A stretch of 62,224 nucleotides of DNA from Arthrobacter globiformis (lineage in GTDB: Bacteria > Actinomycetota > Actinomycetes > Actinomycetales > Micrococcaceae). Below the pieces are notes generated by a model that was given only the letters and a program-made list of their open reading frames with translations, was not told the DNA's origin and made no database searches. Shown one piece after another: positions 50,136 to 57,868 of this stretch (the stretch's first letter is position 1; every line of letters begins with the position of its first letter). The stretch spans positions 1-62,224 of the forward strand of contig NZ_QLNP01000047.1 in the NCBI RefSeq assembly GCF_003261175.1, read 5' to 3'. Both the position numbers and the translations under genes were made by a program.

Positions 50136-50819
50136 ATGACCAGCAGCACCGGCGCCAGTCCATGGCCGTCCCAGGCGAGATCAACACCGTGCCATGTTGT
50201 ACTGCTCGGCGACTCGATCTTCGACAATAAGGCGTACGTCAATGACGGGCCCGACGTCGTGGAGCAGTTGCGCGGCGACCTCCCGGCGGGCTGGAACGCC
50301 ACGCTGCTGGCGGTCGACGGCGACGTAATCGCCGGAGTCCGCCGCCAACTCATTGCCCTTCCCGACGACGCCACCCACCTTGTGGTCAGCGCCGGCGGCA
50401 ATGACGCCCTCGGCTTCGCCGACCTGCTCGAAGCCCCTGCCCGCTCCGTGGCGGAAGCCCTGGACATGTTTGCCGACGCGCAGGCGCGGTTCGCCTCCGA
50501 CTATGAATCGATGGCCGAAGCGCTTTCAGCGACGGGGCTGCCCGCAGCGGTATGCACCATCTACGACACACCCTCCTCCGGGCCCTTCTACCGGATGATC
50601 AGGACCGCCCTCACGGTCTTCAACGACTCCGTCACGCGGGCCGCGTTCTCCCGTGGCATCAGTTTGCTTGACCTCCGGCTCATCTGCAACGACGACGGCG
50701 ACTACGCGAACGCGATTGAACCCTCCGTCCAAGGAGGCGCCAAAATCGCGTCGGCCATCACCGCACTGCTGGATGGAACACGCCAGGTGCCGCGGTCAGC
50801 GGTGGTCGGCGGCACCTGA
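50136..50819 (+). CDS. SGNH/GDSL-type hydrolase (second)
   Basis: A 227-residue protein unrelated in detail to the one at 31204: VVLLGDSIFDNKAYV (block I Ser), SAGGNDALGF (block III), ICNDDGDYANAIEPSVQGGA in place of the DxxH block, where a His is not obvious. Starting at the ATG at 50136; the longer frame overlaps the hydrolase gene and is not protein-like. No signal peptide. It follows the lipoprotein gene by 31 bp. Missing block V may mean altered catalysis. Confidence 0.75.
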   Translation: MTSSTGASPWPSQARSTPCHVVLLGDSIFDNKAYVNDGPDVVEQLRGDLPAGWNATLLAVDGDVIAGVRRQLIALPDDATHLVVSAGGNDALGFADLLEAPARSVAEALDMFADAQARFASDYESMAEALSATGLPAAVCTIYDTPSSGPFYRMIRTALTVFNDSVTRAAFSRGISLLDLRLICNDDGDYANAIEPSVQGGAKIASAITALLDGTRQVPRSAVVGGT

Positions 50820-50847
50820 CTGCATGCGGCTGTGGGGCAATTCAAAA

Positions 50848-51855
50848 CTAGCGGAGGGGGGCCGTCGAGTTGCGGACCACCAGCCGGGGCGTGCTGGTCA
50901 CATCCGCAATGGGCGCGCCGGGATCGTTGAGCCGGTCAAGGGCCACACGTCCGGCAGTTGTTCCCAGCTCCACGGCATGCAAGTCCACCGAGGTCAGGTC
51001 GATGCCGCGCAGCCGGGCCGTCCGTGAATCGTCGTAGCCCACCAGCGACAGGTCCCCGGGAATCGCCAGCCCCATCGCATACGCGGCCTCGCGGACACCC
51101 AGCGCGAACTGGTCGTTGTGCGTGAACACGGCCGTCGGACGGTCCGGGCTGGCTAGCAGCTCCGCCGCCGCGCGCTCCGCAGCCTCCTGCGTGAAGTCGT
51201 CGGCCGCCACGGTTTGCGGGGTCAGGCCGGCGTCCCGCATCATCTGCTCGTACGTTTGCCGGCGGACGGTATGGCCGTCAAAGGGCGGCCCGGTCATGTG
51301 CGCAATCCGCGTGTGCCCCAGGCCGAGGAGGTGTTCGACGGCGGCCCTCGCCCCGGCGCGGTCGTCAGGGTAGACGCTGTCCACGCCCCGCACGCGGCGG
51401 GTGACGCTCACCACCGGGATGATCTGCGCCAGTTCCCGTACCCGCTCGTCGGGATCCAGCAGCGCCGCGGCAATGATGATCCCCACCCTCGCCTCGATGA
51501 GTGAGTCCATCGCGCCCTGGTCCACGCCGCCGATGGAGCGGGAGACGCTGAGAATGAGCCGGTTGCCTGCCTGCGGCAGCGCCAGCCGCACGCCGTTGAG
51601 GACGTCGGAGTACACCTCGTTCCGGAGGTCCAGGAGGTAAAGTCCGACGGCGGTCCGAGACTTGCTTGCCAGGGCGGCGGCTGCCGCATTGTGCCGGTAT
51701 CCCAGACGCTTGGCGGCGTCGAAGATCGCCTGCCTGGTCTCCGGGCTAACGCCGGCAGCGTCGCGGAAGGCGAAGGAGACCAGCGTGCGGGAGACTCCGA
51801 CTTCCCGCGCAACATCAGCCTGGGTGGCTGGCCGGTGCTGCCGCTGGATGCTCAT
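50848..51855 (-). CDS. LacI-family repressor of the sugar porter
   Basis: A 335-residue regulator: helix-turn-helix ATQADVAREVGVSRTLVSFA, hinge AAKRLGYRHNAAAAALASKS, then a ligand domain (AVGLYLLDLRNEVYSD to the C-terminus; VFTHNDQFALGVREAA in the effector region). It is divergent from a sugar porter with 137 bp between; the inverted repeat at 51900 is its likely operator. The inducer is probably the transported sugar or polyol. Confidence 0.9.
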   Translation of the reverse strand: MSIQRQHRPATQADVAREVGVSRTLVSFAFRDAAGVSPETRQAIFDAAKRLGYRHNAAAAALASKSRTAVGLYLLDLRNEVYSDVLNGVRLALPQAGNRLILSVSRSIGGVDQGAMDSLIEARVGIIIAAALLDPDERVRELAQIIPVVSVTRRVRGVDSVYPDDRAGARAAVEHLLGLGHTRIAHMTGPPFDGHTVRRQTYEQMMRDAGLTPQTVAADDFTQEAAERAAAELLASPDRPTAVFTHNDQFALGVREAAYAMGLAIPGDLSLVGYDDSRTARLRGIDLTSVDLHAVELGTTAGRVALDRLNDPGAPIADVTSTPRLVVRNSTAPLR

Positions 51856-51899
51856 ACGGCCATCCTCCCACGGCGGGAAATCGTCGAAACTCCGCCATT

Positions 51900-51917
51900 T
51901 GTAAGTTTGACCTTACA
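51900..51917. promoter_or_regulatory. Operator-like inverted repeat before the sugar porter
   Basis: TGTAAG-TTTGAC-CTTACA. The 3' arm overlaps TTACAT, the probable -35 of the porter gene (then 17 bp to TAGTCT at 51936-51941). Occupation would block the promoter. Lacks the central CG usual in LacI sites. Confidence 0.5.
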
Positions 51918-51992
51918 TTTAAGCCTTTCGCGCGTTAGTCTTGGGTGTGACAGCGGGCACATGTCCCGCAAAATTGAGACAAGGGAGTCCTT

Positions 51993-53459
51993 ATGTCTGC
52001 AACCCAAGCGCAGCGCGACGGCGCGCATACGCCCTCGCTGCCGCCGCTCACCAACGGCCCGCACCGCAAGCGCCTCGGCATGGTCGCCACAGTGGCGACC
52101 TTCGGCGGCCTGCTGTTCGGCTACGACACGGGTGTCATCAACGGCGCACTCCGGCCCATGACCGCCGATCTCGGCCTAACCCCGATCACCGAGGGCATCG
52201 TGACCAGCTCGCTGCTGTTCGGCGCTGCCGCCGGCGCCGTCGGCGGCGGCCGGCTCTCCGACACCTGGGGCCGCAGGAAGACCATCATCCTGCTGGCCAT
52301 CCTTTTCCTCGTTGGCGCATTGTCCTGCGTGTTCGCGCCGAACTTCGAGGTCATGGTCATCGGCCGCGTCATTCTCGGTCTCGCCGTCGGCGGCGCCTCC
52401 TCGGTGGTCCCGGTATACCTGGCGGAACTCGCACCCTACGAGATCCGCGGTTCGCTTGCCGGCCGCAACGAGCTCATGATCGTCATCGGTCAGCTCGCCG
52501 CATTCGCGGTGAACGCCGTCATCGGCAACCTCTGGAGCGAATTCGGCGGCGTCTGGCGCATCATGCTCGCAGTAGCCGCGGTGCCCGCCGTTGCCCTCTT
52601 CCTCGGCATGCTCCGGATGCCCGAATCCCCGCGCTGGCTCATCTCCCAGGGCCGCAGCGAGGACGCCCTGGCCGTGCTCATGACCATCCGCTCGTCCGAG
52701 CGTGCCGAAGCCGAGATGGCCGACGTCAAGCACCTCGCCGACGAGGAAAAGGAAATGAACCTCTCCGGCTGGGGCGCACTGAAGAACAAGTGGATCCTGC
52801 GCATCCTGCTCGTTGGCATCGGCCTGGGCGTGGCGCAGCAACTGACCGGCATCAACTCGATCATGTACTACGGCCAGTCCGTGCTGGTTGAGGCCGGCTT
52901 CGACTCCCGCGCCGCCCTCATCGCCAACATCGCTCCCGGCGTCATCGCCGTCGTCGGTGGCGTCATTGCGCTGACCATGATGCAGCGGGTCAACCGCCGC
53001 ACCACCCTGCTGCTCGGCTTCACCCTGACCACCATCTGCCACTTCCTGATCGGCATCTCCTCCATTGCGCTGCCCGTCGGCAACCCGGCCCGGCCCTTCG
53101 TGATCCTCTTCCTGGTGGTTGCCTTCGTCGGCTCCATGCAGACGTTCCTGAACATCGCCGTCTGGGTGATGCTCTCGGAGATCTTCCCGCTGCACATCCG
53201 CGGCTTCGCGATCGGCGTCTCCATCTTCTGCCTGTGGATCGCCAACGCCTTCCTGGGCCTGTTCTTCCCGACGCTGGTGGCATCAGTCGGCATCACCGGA
53301 ACGTTCTTCATGTTCGGCGTGGTGGGCATCCTGGCCCTGATCTTCATCTACACCCAGGTGCCGGAAACCCGCGGCCGCACCCTCGAAGCACTCGAGGAGG
53401 ACGTCACCACCGGCGCCATTTACCTGGTGCACAAGGCCCCGGCGACGGCGGCACACTAA
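51993..53459 (+). CDS. Sugar porter (MFS), inositol/hexose type
   Basis: 488 residues, 12 TM. Sugar-porter signatures: GGLLFGYDTGVINGALRPM, DTWGRRKTIILLAI (RXGRR), VPVYLAELAPYEIRGSL (PESPR follows as RMPESPRWLISQGR), GQQLTG-like AQQLTGINSIMYYGQ, and PETRGRTLEALEED. Substrate is a hexose, pentose or inositol; close relatives include IolT-type myo-inositol permeases. The GTPITEGI-like acceptance segment is ordinary. No catabolic genes are adjacent. Confidence 0.9.
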   Translation: MSATQAQRDGAHTPSLPPLTNGPHRKRLGMVATVATFGGLLFGYDTGVINGALRPMTADLGLTPITEGIVTSSLLFGAAAGAVGGGRLSDTWGRRKTIILLAILFLVGALSCVFAPNFEVMVIGRVILGLAVGGASSVVPVYLAELAPYEIRGSLAGRNELMIVIGQLAAFAVNAVIGNLWSEFGGVWRIMLAVAAVPAVALFLGMLRMPESPRWLISQGRSEDALAVLMTIRSSERAEAEMADVKHLADEEKEMNLSGWGALKNKWILRILLVGIGLGVAQQLTGINSIMYYGQSVLVEAGFDSRAALIANIAPGVIAVVGGVIALTMMQRVNRRTTLLLGFTLTTICHFLIGISSIALPVGNPARPFVILFLVVAFVGSMQTFLNIAVWVMLSEIFPLHIRGFAIGVSIFCLWIANAFLGLFFPTLVASVGITGTFFMFGVVGILALIFIYTQVPETRGRTLEALEEDVTTGAIYLVHKAPATAAH

Positions 53460-53492
53460 CAGCTCCCTGGTTCGCCCGGCGTTTTAGCCACC

Positions 53493-53560
53493 GCCCAACT
53501 GACTCGCACTTAATGTCGTTTTGAGCGCCCAAAACGACAACAACTGCGAGTCAGTTGGGC
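53493..53560. repeat. Intergenic palindrome, family I, copy 3
   Basis: Arms start GCCCAACTGACTCGCA and meet at GTCGTTTT/AAAACGAC; three mismatches in the middle of the arms. Lies between the sugar porter stop and the convergent VOC gene. Confidence 0.8.
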
Positions 53561-53562
53561 GC

Positions 53563-53973
53563 CTACGCGCCTGCGGGCTGGAACAGCTCCACAACGTTGC
53601 CGGCCGGATCCTCCAGCAGGATCTGCTGGCCGCCCGGTCCCCTGACAATGTCGTTCCGGAACGGAACGCCCGCGGCCCGCAGCCTGTCCACCTCGGCGGC
53701 GATATCGCTCACGATGAGATGGATCCGGTTCCACCCGCCCGGTCCCGGGACCGCGCCGTCAGGCATTGCCCGGCCCGCCGAGCTGGTGGGTCCGCTCAGC
53801 AGCAGTCGCAACTGGCCGCGGACGACGTCGGCAAACGCCGGCGCCGCGCTCATCCTTACGGAGAAGCCGAGGTGCTTCGTGTAGAAGCCGACGGCGGCGT
53901 CGACGTCGTCCACCATGTACCGGACGCTGACAAAGTCCTTAGTGCTGTTAAAGTTCTCAGGGTTGCTGGACAT
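53563..53973 (-). CDS. VOC-fold protein (glyoxalase-like)
   Basis: 136 residues from the ATG at 53973 behind GGAGAAGGG. One VOC domain: VSVRYMVDDVDAAVGFYTKH, HLGFSVRMSAAPAFADVV, and LEDPAGNVVELFQPAGA with the usual C-terminal acidic metal ligand. Possible roles: glutathione/mycothiol-independent lyase or dioxygenase. It is downstream of a second VOC gene on the same strand with 28 bp between. Confidence 0.85.
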   Translation of the reverse strand: MSSNPENFNSTKDFVSVRYMVDDVDAAVGFYTKHLGFSVRMSAAPAFADVVRGQLRLLLSGPTSSAGRAMPDGAVPGPGGWNRIHLIVSDIAAEVDRLRAAGVPFRNDIVRGPGGQQILLEDPAGNVVELFQPAGA

Positions 53974-54001
53974 TTCCCTTCTCCTTTTTCCGACGGACGG
54001 A

Positions 54002-54370
54002 TCAGACATGCTGATCCACGATCACCGGGTTCCCGTCGGGGTCCACAACGATGAAGCTGCCCGGCCCGATTCCGTCGCCGGCCTCGGCAACGAAGGGAAT
54101 GCCCTGGTCCTTAAGCTGGCGTTGAAGATCCCGCACGTCGGTGAATGATTCGAGCTGCTGCGCGTCCTGGCTCCAGCCCGGGTTGAAGGTCAGTGAGTTC
54201 TTTTCAAACATGCCCTGGAAGAGTCCGAGCACCGTCTGTCCGTTCCGCAGGATCAGCCAGTTCTGGTCAATGTCGCCCCCGGACCTGGTGAAACCCAGCT
54301 TCTCGTAGAAAGCCGCGGAGGCCGCGATGTCCTTGACGGCGAGGCTGAGTGAGAAAGCGCCGAGTTGCAT
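54002..54370 (-). CDS. VOC-fold protein (glyoxalase-like), upstream partner
   Basis: 122 residues: [40 protein letters not shown] and [16 protein letters not shown]. Resembles the YaeR/lactoylglutathione-lyase-like group of small VOC proteins. Both VOC proteins may form a heterodimer, since VOC active sites arise at dimer interfaces (inference). Promoter region is the 104 bp before it. Confidence 0.85.
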   Translation of the reverse strand: MQLGAFSLSLAVKDIAASAAFYEKLGFTRSGGDIDQNWLILRNGQTVLGLFQGMFEKNSLTFNPGWSQDAQQLESFTDVRDLQRQLKDQGIPFVAEAGDGIGPGSFIVVDPDGNPVIVDQHV

Positions 54371-54474
54371 GTGCTGCTCCAGTCTCCGGAACTCTCCGGG
54401 CCATTAATGTTTCCGATGGTAGTCGCGGGGCCGTCCAAGCCGTCCCAGATAGCACTCAGCGATGTCGTGACCTG

Positions 54475-54732
54475 CTAATACGCCTCGGTGTGCTCCAGCT
54501 CCGGCAGGACAACCAGCGGATCTCCGGCAAAGTGCAGCCGGCGCGAAGACTCCCCTTCAATCCAGGCGAACACCACCGAGCCGTCAAGGGGCACGCGCTC
54601 GAGAATCCCGGAACGGGCAGCATTCCAGATCTCCAGCTCCGCCGGGGTCAGCTTTCCCCCCGCTGCCGGGAGGTCGGCGTCGTGATCATTGCCAGCGTTC
54701 GCGTCCATGCACCAATAGAACCAGCTGCGCAT
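54475..54732 (-). CDS. Hypothetical protein (85 aa)
   Basis: Start at the ATG at 54732 following GGAGAG; an ATG at 54708 is possible. The protein contains LTPAELEIWNAARSGILERV and SRRLHFAGDPLVVLPELEHT, a compact alpha/beta-looking domain. No family recognised. It is divergent from another small gene. Confidence 0.55.
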   Translation of the reverse strand: MRSWFYWCMDANAGNDHDADLPAAGGKLTPAELEIWNAARSGILERVPLDGSVVFAWIEGESSRRLHFAGDPLVVLPELEHTEAY

Positions 54733-54824
54733 GAACTCTCCGTGAACGTGGCCCGCGTGACACGCCCCTGCATTCGCCGCAGCCCAGCTGTGGCGAACGG
54801 CCCGCGCGCGTGGGACCATGCCTC

Positions 54825-55016
54825 ATGGCCAACGGCAACGCGGTCCGGGAGGCAATTGAGAAGGCGCGCGAGGAGATGCTTTTCATCGGCCCGGACCACC
54901 CCTACTATCCACTCCTGGCAGAAATGGTCACCGCCGTGGAGGCGGCTTGGCGGCAGGGGTACGATGCGCACCGCGCCGGCAGGCCTAACACCAATCCCTA
55001 CAGCTGGCGCCCGTAA
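54825..55016 (+). CDS. Small conserved-looking protein (63 aa)
   Basis: MANGNAVREAIEKAREEMLF, then IGPDHPYYPLLAEMVTAVEA and ending RPNTNPYSWRP. Helical, with the AWRQGYDAHRAG-N-NPY ending that I associate with ribosome-modulation-factor-like tails (WxxGxxAxxxGxxxNPY). That pattern suggests an RMF-like or similar nucleic-acid-associated protein, but the match is short. Ribosome site weak (GGGA). Confidence 0.55.
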   Translation: MANGNAVREAIEKAREEMLFIGPDHPYYPLLAEMVTAVEAAWRQGYDAHRAGRPNTNPYSWRP

Positions 55017-55131
55017 AATTCGGGCTTGTGCCGGGCCCGGTTCGCGAGGGGGAGTGCGTCCGGACTCGGCAATTCTGACGGTTCGGGGCTGGGCTTCCGT
55101 TCCTTCAGAACAGAGCCAGCATTGCCCGCTG

Positions 55132-55164
55132 ACATGGGGAAATAGTTGGGGCACCTTGGGGCAA
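55132..55164. promoter_or_regulatory. Iterated G-tract repeat, site D
   Basis: ATGGGGAAATAG, TTGGGGCACC, TTGGGGCAATC: three boxes, G-runs 12 and 10 bp apart, and the best match to site A. It lies about 70 bp before the third leader element, in the position expected of a promoter or activator site for it. Confidence 0.45.
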
Positions 55165-55198
55165 TCCCGTCGCAGACCACACGCTCCCTCGCGCCGGT

Positions 55199-55314
55199 CC
55201 AAGGAACTCCAAAGTTCTTCCAAGGACGGACGCGGAAACTTTAAGCAGGCCGGCGGCGGTGGCCCTTGGTCCACCCTCCGGGACCTGGCTGCCTAACCCA
55301 GTCCGCCGCCGGCC
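55199..55314 (+). ncRNA. Structured leader element, copy 3
   Basis: 51 kb from the other copies and not attached to a phosphoesterase. The stem is GGCCGGCGGCGG (55248-55259) with CCGCCGCCGGCC (55303-55314), 12 perfect pairs with bases different from copies 1 and 2; inside are a GGTCC/GGGACC helix and the CTGG/CCAG hairpin with loop CTGCCTAAC. The 5' block (CCAAGG, CTCCA, TTCCAAGGACG) is also kept. AAGGAG follows. No clear open frame is downstream, so it may control a decayed gene or act by itself. Confidence 0.55.
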
Positions 55315-55568
55315 CCGCAAGGAGATGGAGGCTCAGTTGCTGCGGTCGCCCTGGCAGCGATCGACCGCGCGCGAATCGCCAGCGCCGTCCCGGCGACCAC
55401 GTCCGCCTCCTGATGCCTCCTATATACAAATCAGCTACTGCAGGGTAGCTTCGATAGAGGAACCTTGCGAATATCTGCAGGAACCCCTTCCGGCGTTGTG
55501 CACCGCCCGGAGGTAAAGCCGCTGTAGCCCCATGGCGGCCATCCCGCACCCTGAGGAAAGAGCCTGTC

Positions 55569-55826
55569 ATGGCCACCTCGCATTTCCAGCAGTTTCTTCA
55601 CGACGCCACCTCCCCCGCTCCCGACACCGACAGCCCCTTAGGGCCGGACTGCCTTTACGGGCTCTACACAAGCTGGTGCCTGATTCAAGGACTAACGCCC
55701 AAGAGCGACACATCCTTCCGGGCCGGCATGCGGCGGTGCCGTGTCAACCTCCGAGGCACCAGGCGGAAGATGAAGGGGCGGGCCGCCGCCGACTACATTC
55801 TCGCCAGCTACCCGTACGCGGGCTGA
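55569..55826 (+). CDS. Hypothetical protein (85 aa)
   Basis: Ribosome site GAGGAAAG. The product opens MATSHFQQFLHDATSPAPDT and carries a basic C-terminal segment (FRAGMRRCRVNLRGTRRKMK) suggestive of nucleic-acid binding; the DCLYGLYTSWCLIQG segment resembles a winged-helix start as in phage primase C-terminal domains. Function unknown. Two bases separate it from the next gene. Confidence 0.65.
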   Translation: MATSHFQQFLHDATSPAPDTDSPLGPDCLYGLYTSWCLIQGLTPKSDTSFRAGMRRCRVNLRGTRRKMKGRAAADYILASYPYAG

Positions 55827-55828
55827 CC

Positions 55829-56257
55829 ATGTCGCTCAGATCGCCCGGCTTCCGTTCCGACGGCGCCGGACGTGCCCGGGTTCTGCCTGTCATGTGCGCG
55901 CTCTGCGGCACCGACCGCCATCTCACCATCAGGTCGGTGACGGACCTCCCGGACTGTCCCGCCGACGTCGTCCTGGTGGCCTACACCTGCGGCCGGTGCG
56001 GGCGCTTCAGTGAACATCCTGCCCACGTTGCCGACCTGTCGGCGGTCCTGGGCCGCCGGGAACAAAAGGGGGACGTGCTGATCTTCGGCGGGCACTACAT
56101 GCACTGCGGGCAGCCCATGGCCCGGACAGGATCCGAGCTCCGCAGGCTGTCCGCGCCGCTGTCCACCGAAGACGCAGCCGAAGACACCCTGGATGTTTAC
56201 CTGTCCACCCGCGTCCTCAGATGCACCTGCGGTTTCCAGATGGAACTGCCCGAGTAA
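55829..56257 (+). CDS. Hypothetical Cys-rich protein (142 aa), zinc-ribbon-like
   Basis: Follows the previous gene by 2 bp, so one operon. Four CxxC or CxC sites: MCALCGTD, YTCGRCGRF, HYMHCGQPM and LRCTCGFQM; CxxC pairs near the ends suggest one or two zinc ribbons. No enzymatic motif. The sRNA promoter starts 15 bp after the stop. Function unknown. Confidence 0.7.
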   Translation: MSLRSPGFRSDGAGRARVLPVMCALCGTDRHLTIRSVTDLPDCPADVVLVAYTCGRCGRFSEHPAHVADLSAVLGRREQKGDVLIFGGHYMHCGQPMARTGSELRRLSAPLSTEDAAEDTLDVYLSTRVLRCTCGFQMELPE

Positions 56258-56271
56258 GCGGGATCGTACAT

Positions 56272-56301
56272 TTGAAGGACAAACCTACCCCTGGGTAACT
56301 T
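56272..56301 (+). promoter_or_regulatory. Promoter of sRNA copy 2
   Basis: TTGAAG (56272-56277), 18-bp spacer, TAACTT (56296-56301) preceded by GGG. Same -10 block as sRNA copy 1, with TACCC opposite GGGTA over the -10. Confidence 0.6.
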
Positions 56302-56305
56302 TGTG

Positions 56306-56388
56306 TGGGGCCCCATCCTATTCCCCCATGCGGATGGTAGTCCCCGGAAAGCCCCGCACCGCCTTCACAACTGGTGCGGGGCTTTTTC
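56306..56388 (+). ncRNA. Small RNA, copy 2 (about 85 nt)
   Basis: Paralogue of the RNA at 31106. Hairpin 1: GGGG/CCCC outer and CCATCC/GGATGG inner pairs, loop ATTCCCCCATG; then the shared GGTAG; then the terminator with stem AAGCCCCGCACC/GGTGCGGGGCTT. Stem bases of hairpin 1 differ completely from copy 1, while the C-run loop and terminator are kept. It lies between the Cys-rich protein gene and a receiver-domain gene that has its own start region. Confidence 0.65.
56349..56387 (+). terminator. Intrinsic terminator of sRNA copy 2
   Basis: AAGCCCCGCACC and GGTGCGGGGCTT around a 13-15-nt loop, followed by five T. Same stem as the terminator at 31148. Confidence 0.85.
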
Positions 56389-56459
56389 GTGCCCGGGCCG
56401 TGCACTTCTTGAGGTTTCCGCCCTACACTGTGCACACCTACTACAGGCCGGGGGGCACG

Positions 56460-56861
56460 TTGGGTTCACGGGGGCTTTGCCTGGTCATCGAGGATGACCG
56501 GGATATCCGCGATCTTGTAGCGCTGATACTGACGCGGCTTGGTTTTGACGTTCATGCAGTCAGCAACGGCGTCGACGGGGTCGCCGCGGCGTGGGAACAC
56601 CATCCCGTCCTGGTCACGGTCGACCTGAATCTGCCGGACATGGACGGCCTGGAGGTGGCGCAGCACATCCGGGCGCGCTCCGAGGCGCCGATGCTGTTCA
56701 TCACGGCACGGGCGGAGTTCGACGACGAGATGGCTGGCATGGCATCGGGAGCCGCGGCCTACCTGGTCAAACCGTTCCGCCCCCGGCAGCTTACGGAGAC
56801 GGTCAACCAACTTTGTCCCGTGGGCCCGCTGACTGCGCACGGTCTGGAGCCGCGCGCCTGA
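56460..56861 (+). CDS. Stand-alone receiver-domain response regulator, second copy
   Basis: Start uncertain: TTG at 56460 (GGGGGG upstream) or GTG at 56430, same frame. About 133 residues of receiver: LVIEDDRDIRDL, LVTVDLNLPDMDGLEV (phospho-Asp), LFITARAEFDD, AYLVKPFRPRQL (Lys). It is a clear paralogue of the regulator at 17852. No output domain and no nearby kinase. The sRNA terminator is about 70 bp upstream, so its transcript is separate. Confidence 0.85.
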   Translation: MGSRGLCLVIEDDRDIRDLVALILTRLGFDVHAVSNGVDGVAAAWEHHPVLVTVDLNLPDMDGLEVAQHIRARSEAPMLFITARAEFDDEMAGMASGAAAYLVKPFRPRQLTETVNQLCPVGPLTAHGLEPRA

Positions 56862-57167
56862 CGAAGCCACCGTCTGACCGCCACACAACAGCGGCGGCCA
56901 ACCGGCCGGCGTCGTACTTTCACATCTCCGTGGCCTATATCCGCAAGTGGCACTTCGGCTCCATAATGTCCCCATAAACTTCGGGGACCCTCGCGCCCGG
57001 CGACGCTGGCGAGGCGCCGCAGAGTCCCAGGTGGCCGCCCCGGCTGTCGGCGAAACGGGCGGCGACGCGGCCCGGGCACGGACGGCCAATCCGTTTCCGG
57101 CACCGAACAGGGGAACCATCGCCATCAGCGCAACAGCGCGATCAGCGCAATGAGGAGAGAAACTGTC
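56862..57167. other. Intergenic region of 306 bp
   Basis: GC-rich without recognisable gene. A repeat of ATCAGCGCAA (near 57125 and 57138) lies just before the VOC gene. Nothing else is seen. Confidence 0.4.
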
Positions 57168-57545
57168 ATGCTCAAGGACACAGCCATCGCCGCCGTCCTT
57201 CCCGCGAAGGACGTGAGCAGGGCGAAGGATTTTTACCGTGACAAGCTGGGACTGGAGCCCGTGGAACCCGCGGACGACAACGTGATGTACGAGTGCGGCA
57301 ACGGAACCAGGTTCCTGGTGTACCAAACTGAAAACGCGGGCAGCGCAAAGAACACCCAAATGGGCTGGGTGACGGACGACGTCGAGCGGGACGTTCGGGA
57401 GTTACGGAGCCGCGGCGTCGTCTTCGAAGAATACGACTTTCCCGGGCTGAAGACCGAGAACGGGATTGCCACCACGGACGGCGGGAAGGCCGCCTGGTTC
57501 CTGGACACTGAGGGCAATATCCTGAGCCTCTTCGAACGCCCGTAA
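57168..57545 (+). CDS. VOC-fold protein (glyoxalase-like)
   Basis: 125 residues from the ATG at 57168, with GAGGAGAG upstream; ATG at 57150 is the alternative. VOC pattern: AAVLPAKDVSRAKDFYRDKL, GNGTRFLVYQTENAGSA and AAWFLDTEGNILSLFERP. Stand-alone, not in an operon. Related proteins are annotated as glyoxalase/bleomycin resistance proteins; no metal or substrate can be named here. Confidence 0.85.
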   Translation: MLKDTAIAAVLPAKDVSRAKDFYRDKLGLEPVEPADDNVMYECGNGTRFLVYQTENAGSAKNTQMGWVTDDVERDVRELRSRGVVFEEYDFPGLKTENGIATTDGGKAAWFLDTEGNILSLFERP

Positions 57546-57868
57546 GTCCACTGGTGCGGGCATACCCCGGCGGGAATCGGAAAGGGGACGGAACTGCGCT
57601 GTTCCGGCCCCCCTTCCGTCTATTCCGCGGCCCCCGGGCGGTGGCATTACGTCCACCTGCCCCGCGACGCTCCGGCCCCTCTGCGCCTGACGGAGCAGAG
57701 GGCCCCCAATGGAGAGGATTGAAGAAACTAGGAATTCATCAATTCCTCAACTACGAGTCTCGTCCCAGCCTGGGACCTGCGTCAAGGACGCAAACCTTTT
57801 GCCCGCAGACTGCCCTGCGCGGCGCTTGCCAGCTCGACCGAGCCCGTCGGAGCATGCGGAGGCCCAGG
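57546..57868. other. Intergenic region of 323 bp
   Basis: Has a GGCCC(C)TCTGC/GCAGAGGGCC hairpin near 57672-57705, probable terminator of the VOC gene, and a small dyad AGGAATT-CATC-AATTCCT (57730-57747). A 70-codon frame here (from 57709) is not protein-like. Confidence 0.45.

Larger units (their letters stand above)
55017..55568. other. Long intergenic region with site D and leader copy 3
   Basis: 552 bp. Holds G-tract site D (55132-55164), the third structured leader element (55199-55314), a ribosome-site-like AAGGAG at 55319, and a TATATA box near 55421. No convincing frame follows the leader: a frame encoding VAAVALAAIDRARIASAVPA, stopped soon after, looks like a decayed signal peptide. 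Confidence 0.6.

Noticed and set aside
55293-55400. Minus-strand 35-codon frame (GTG start with GGAGG upstream) antisense to leader copy 3
   Set aside because: The ribosome site looks fair, but the product is Ala/Arg-rich without recognisable features and overlaps the structured element; GC-rich DNA gives such frames often.
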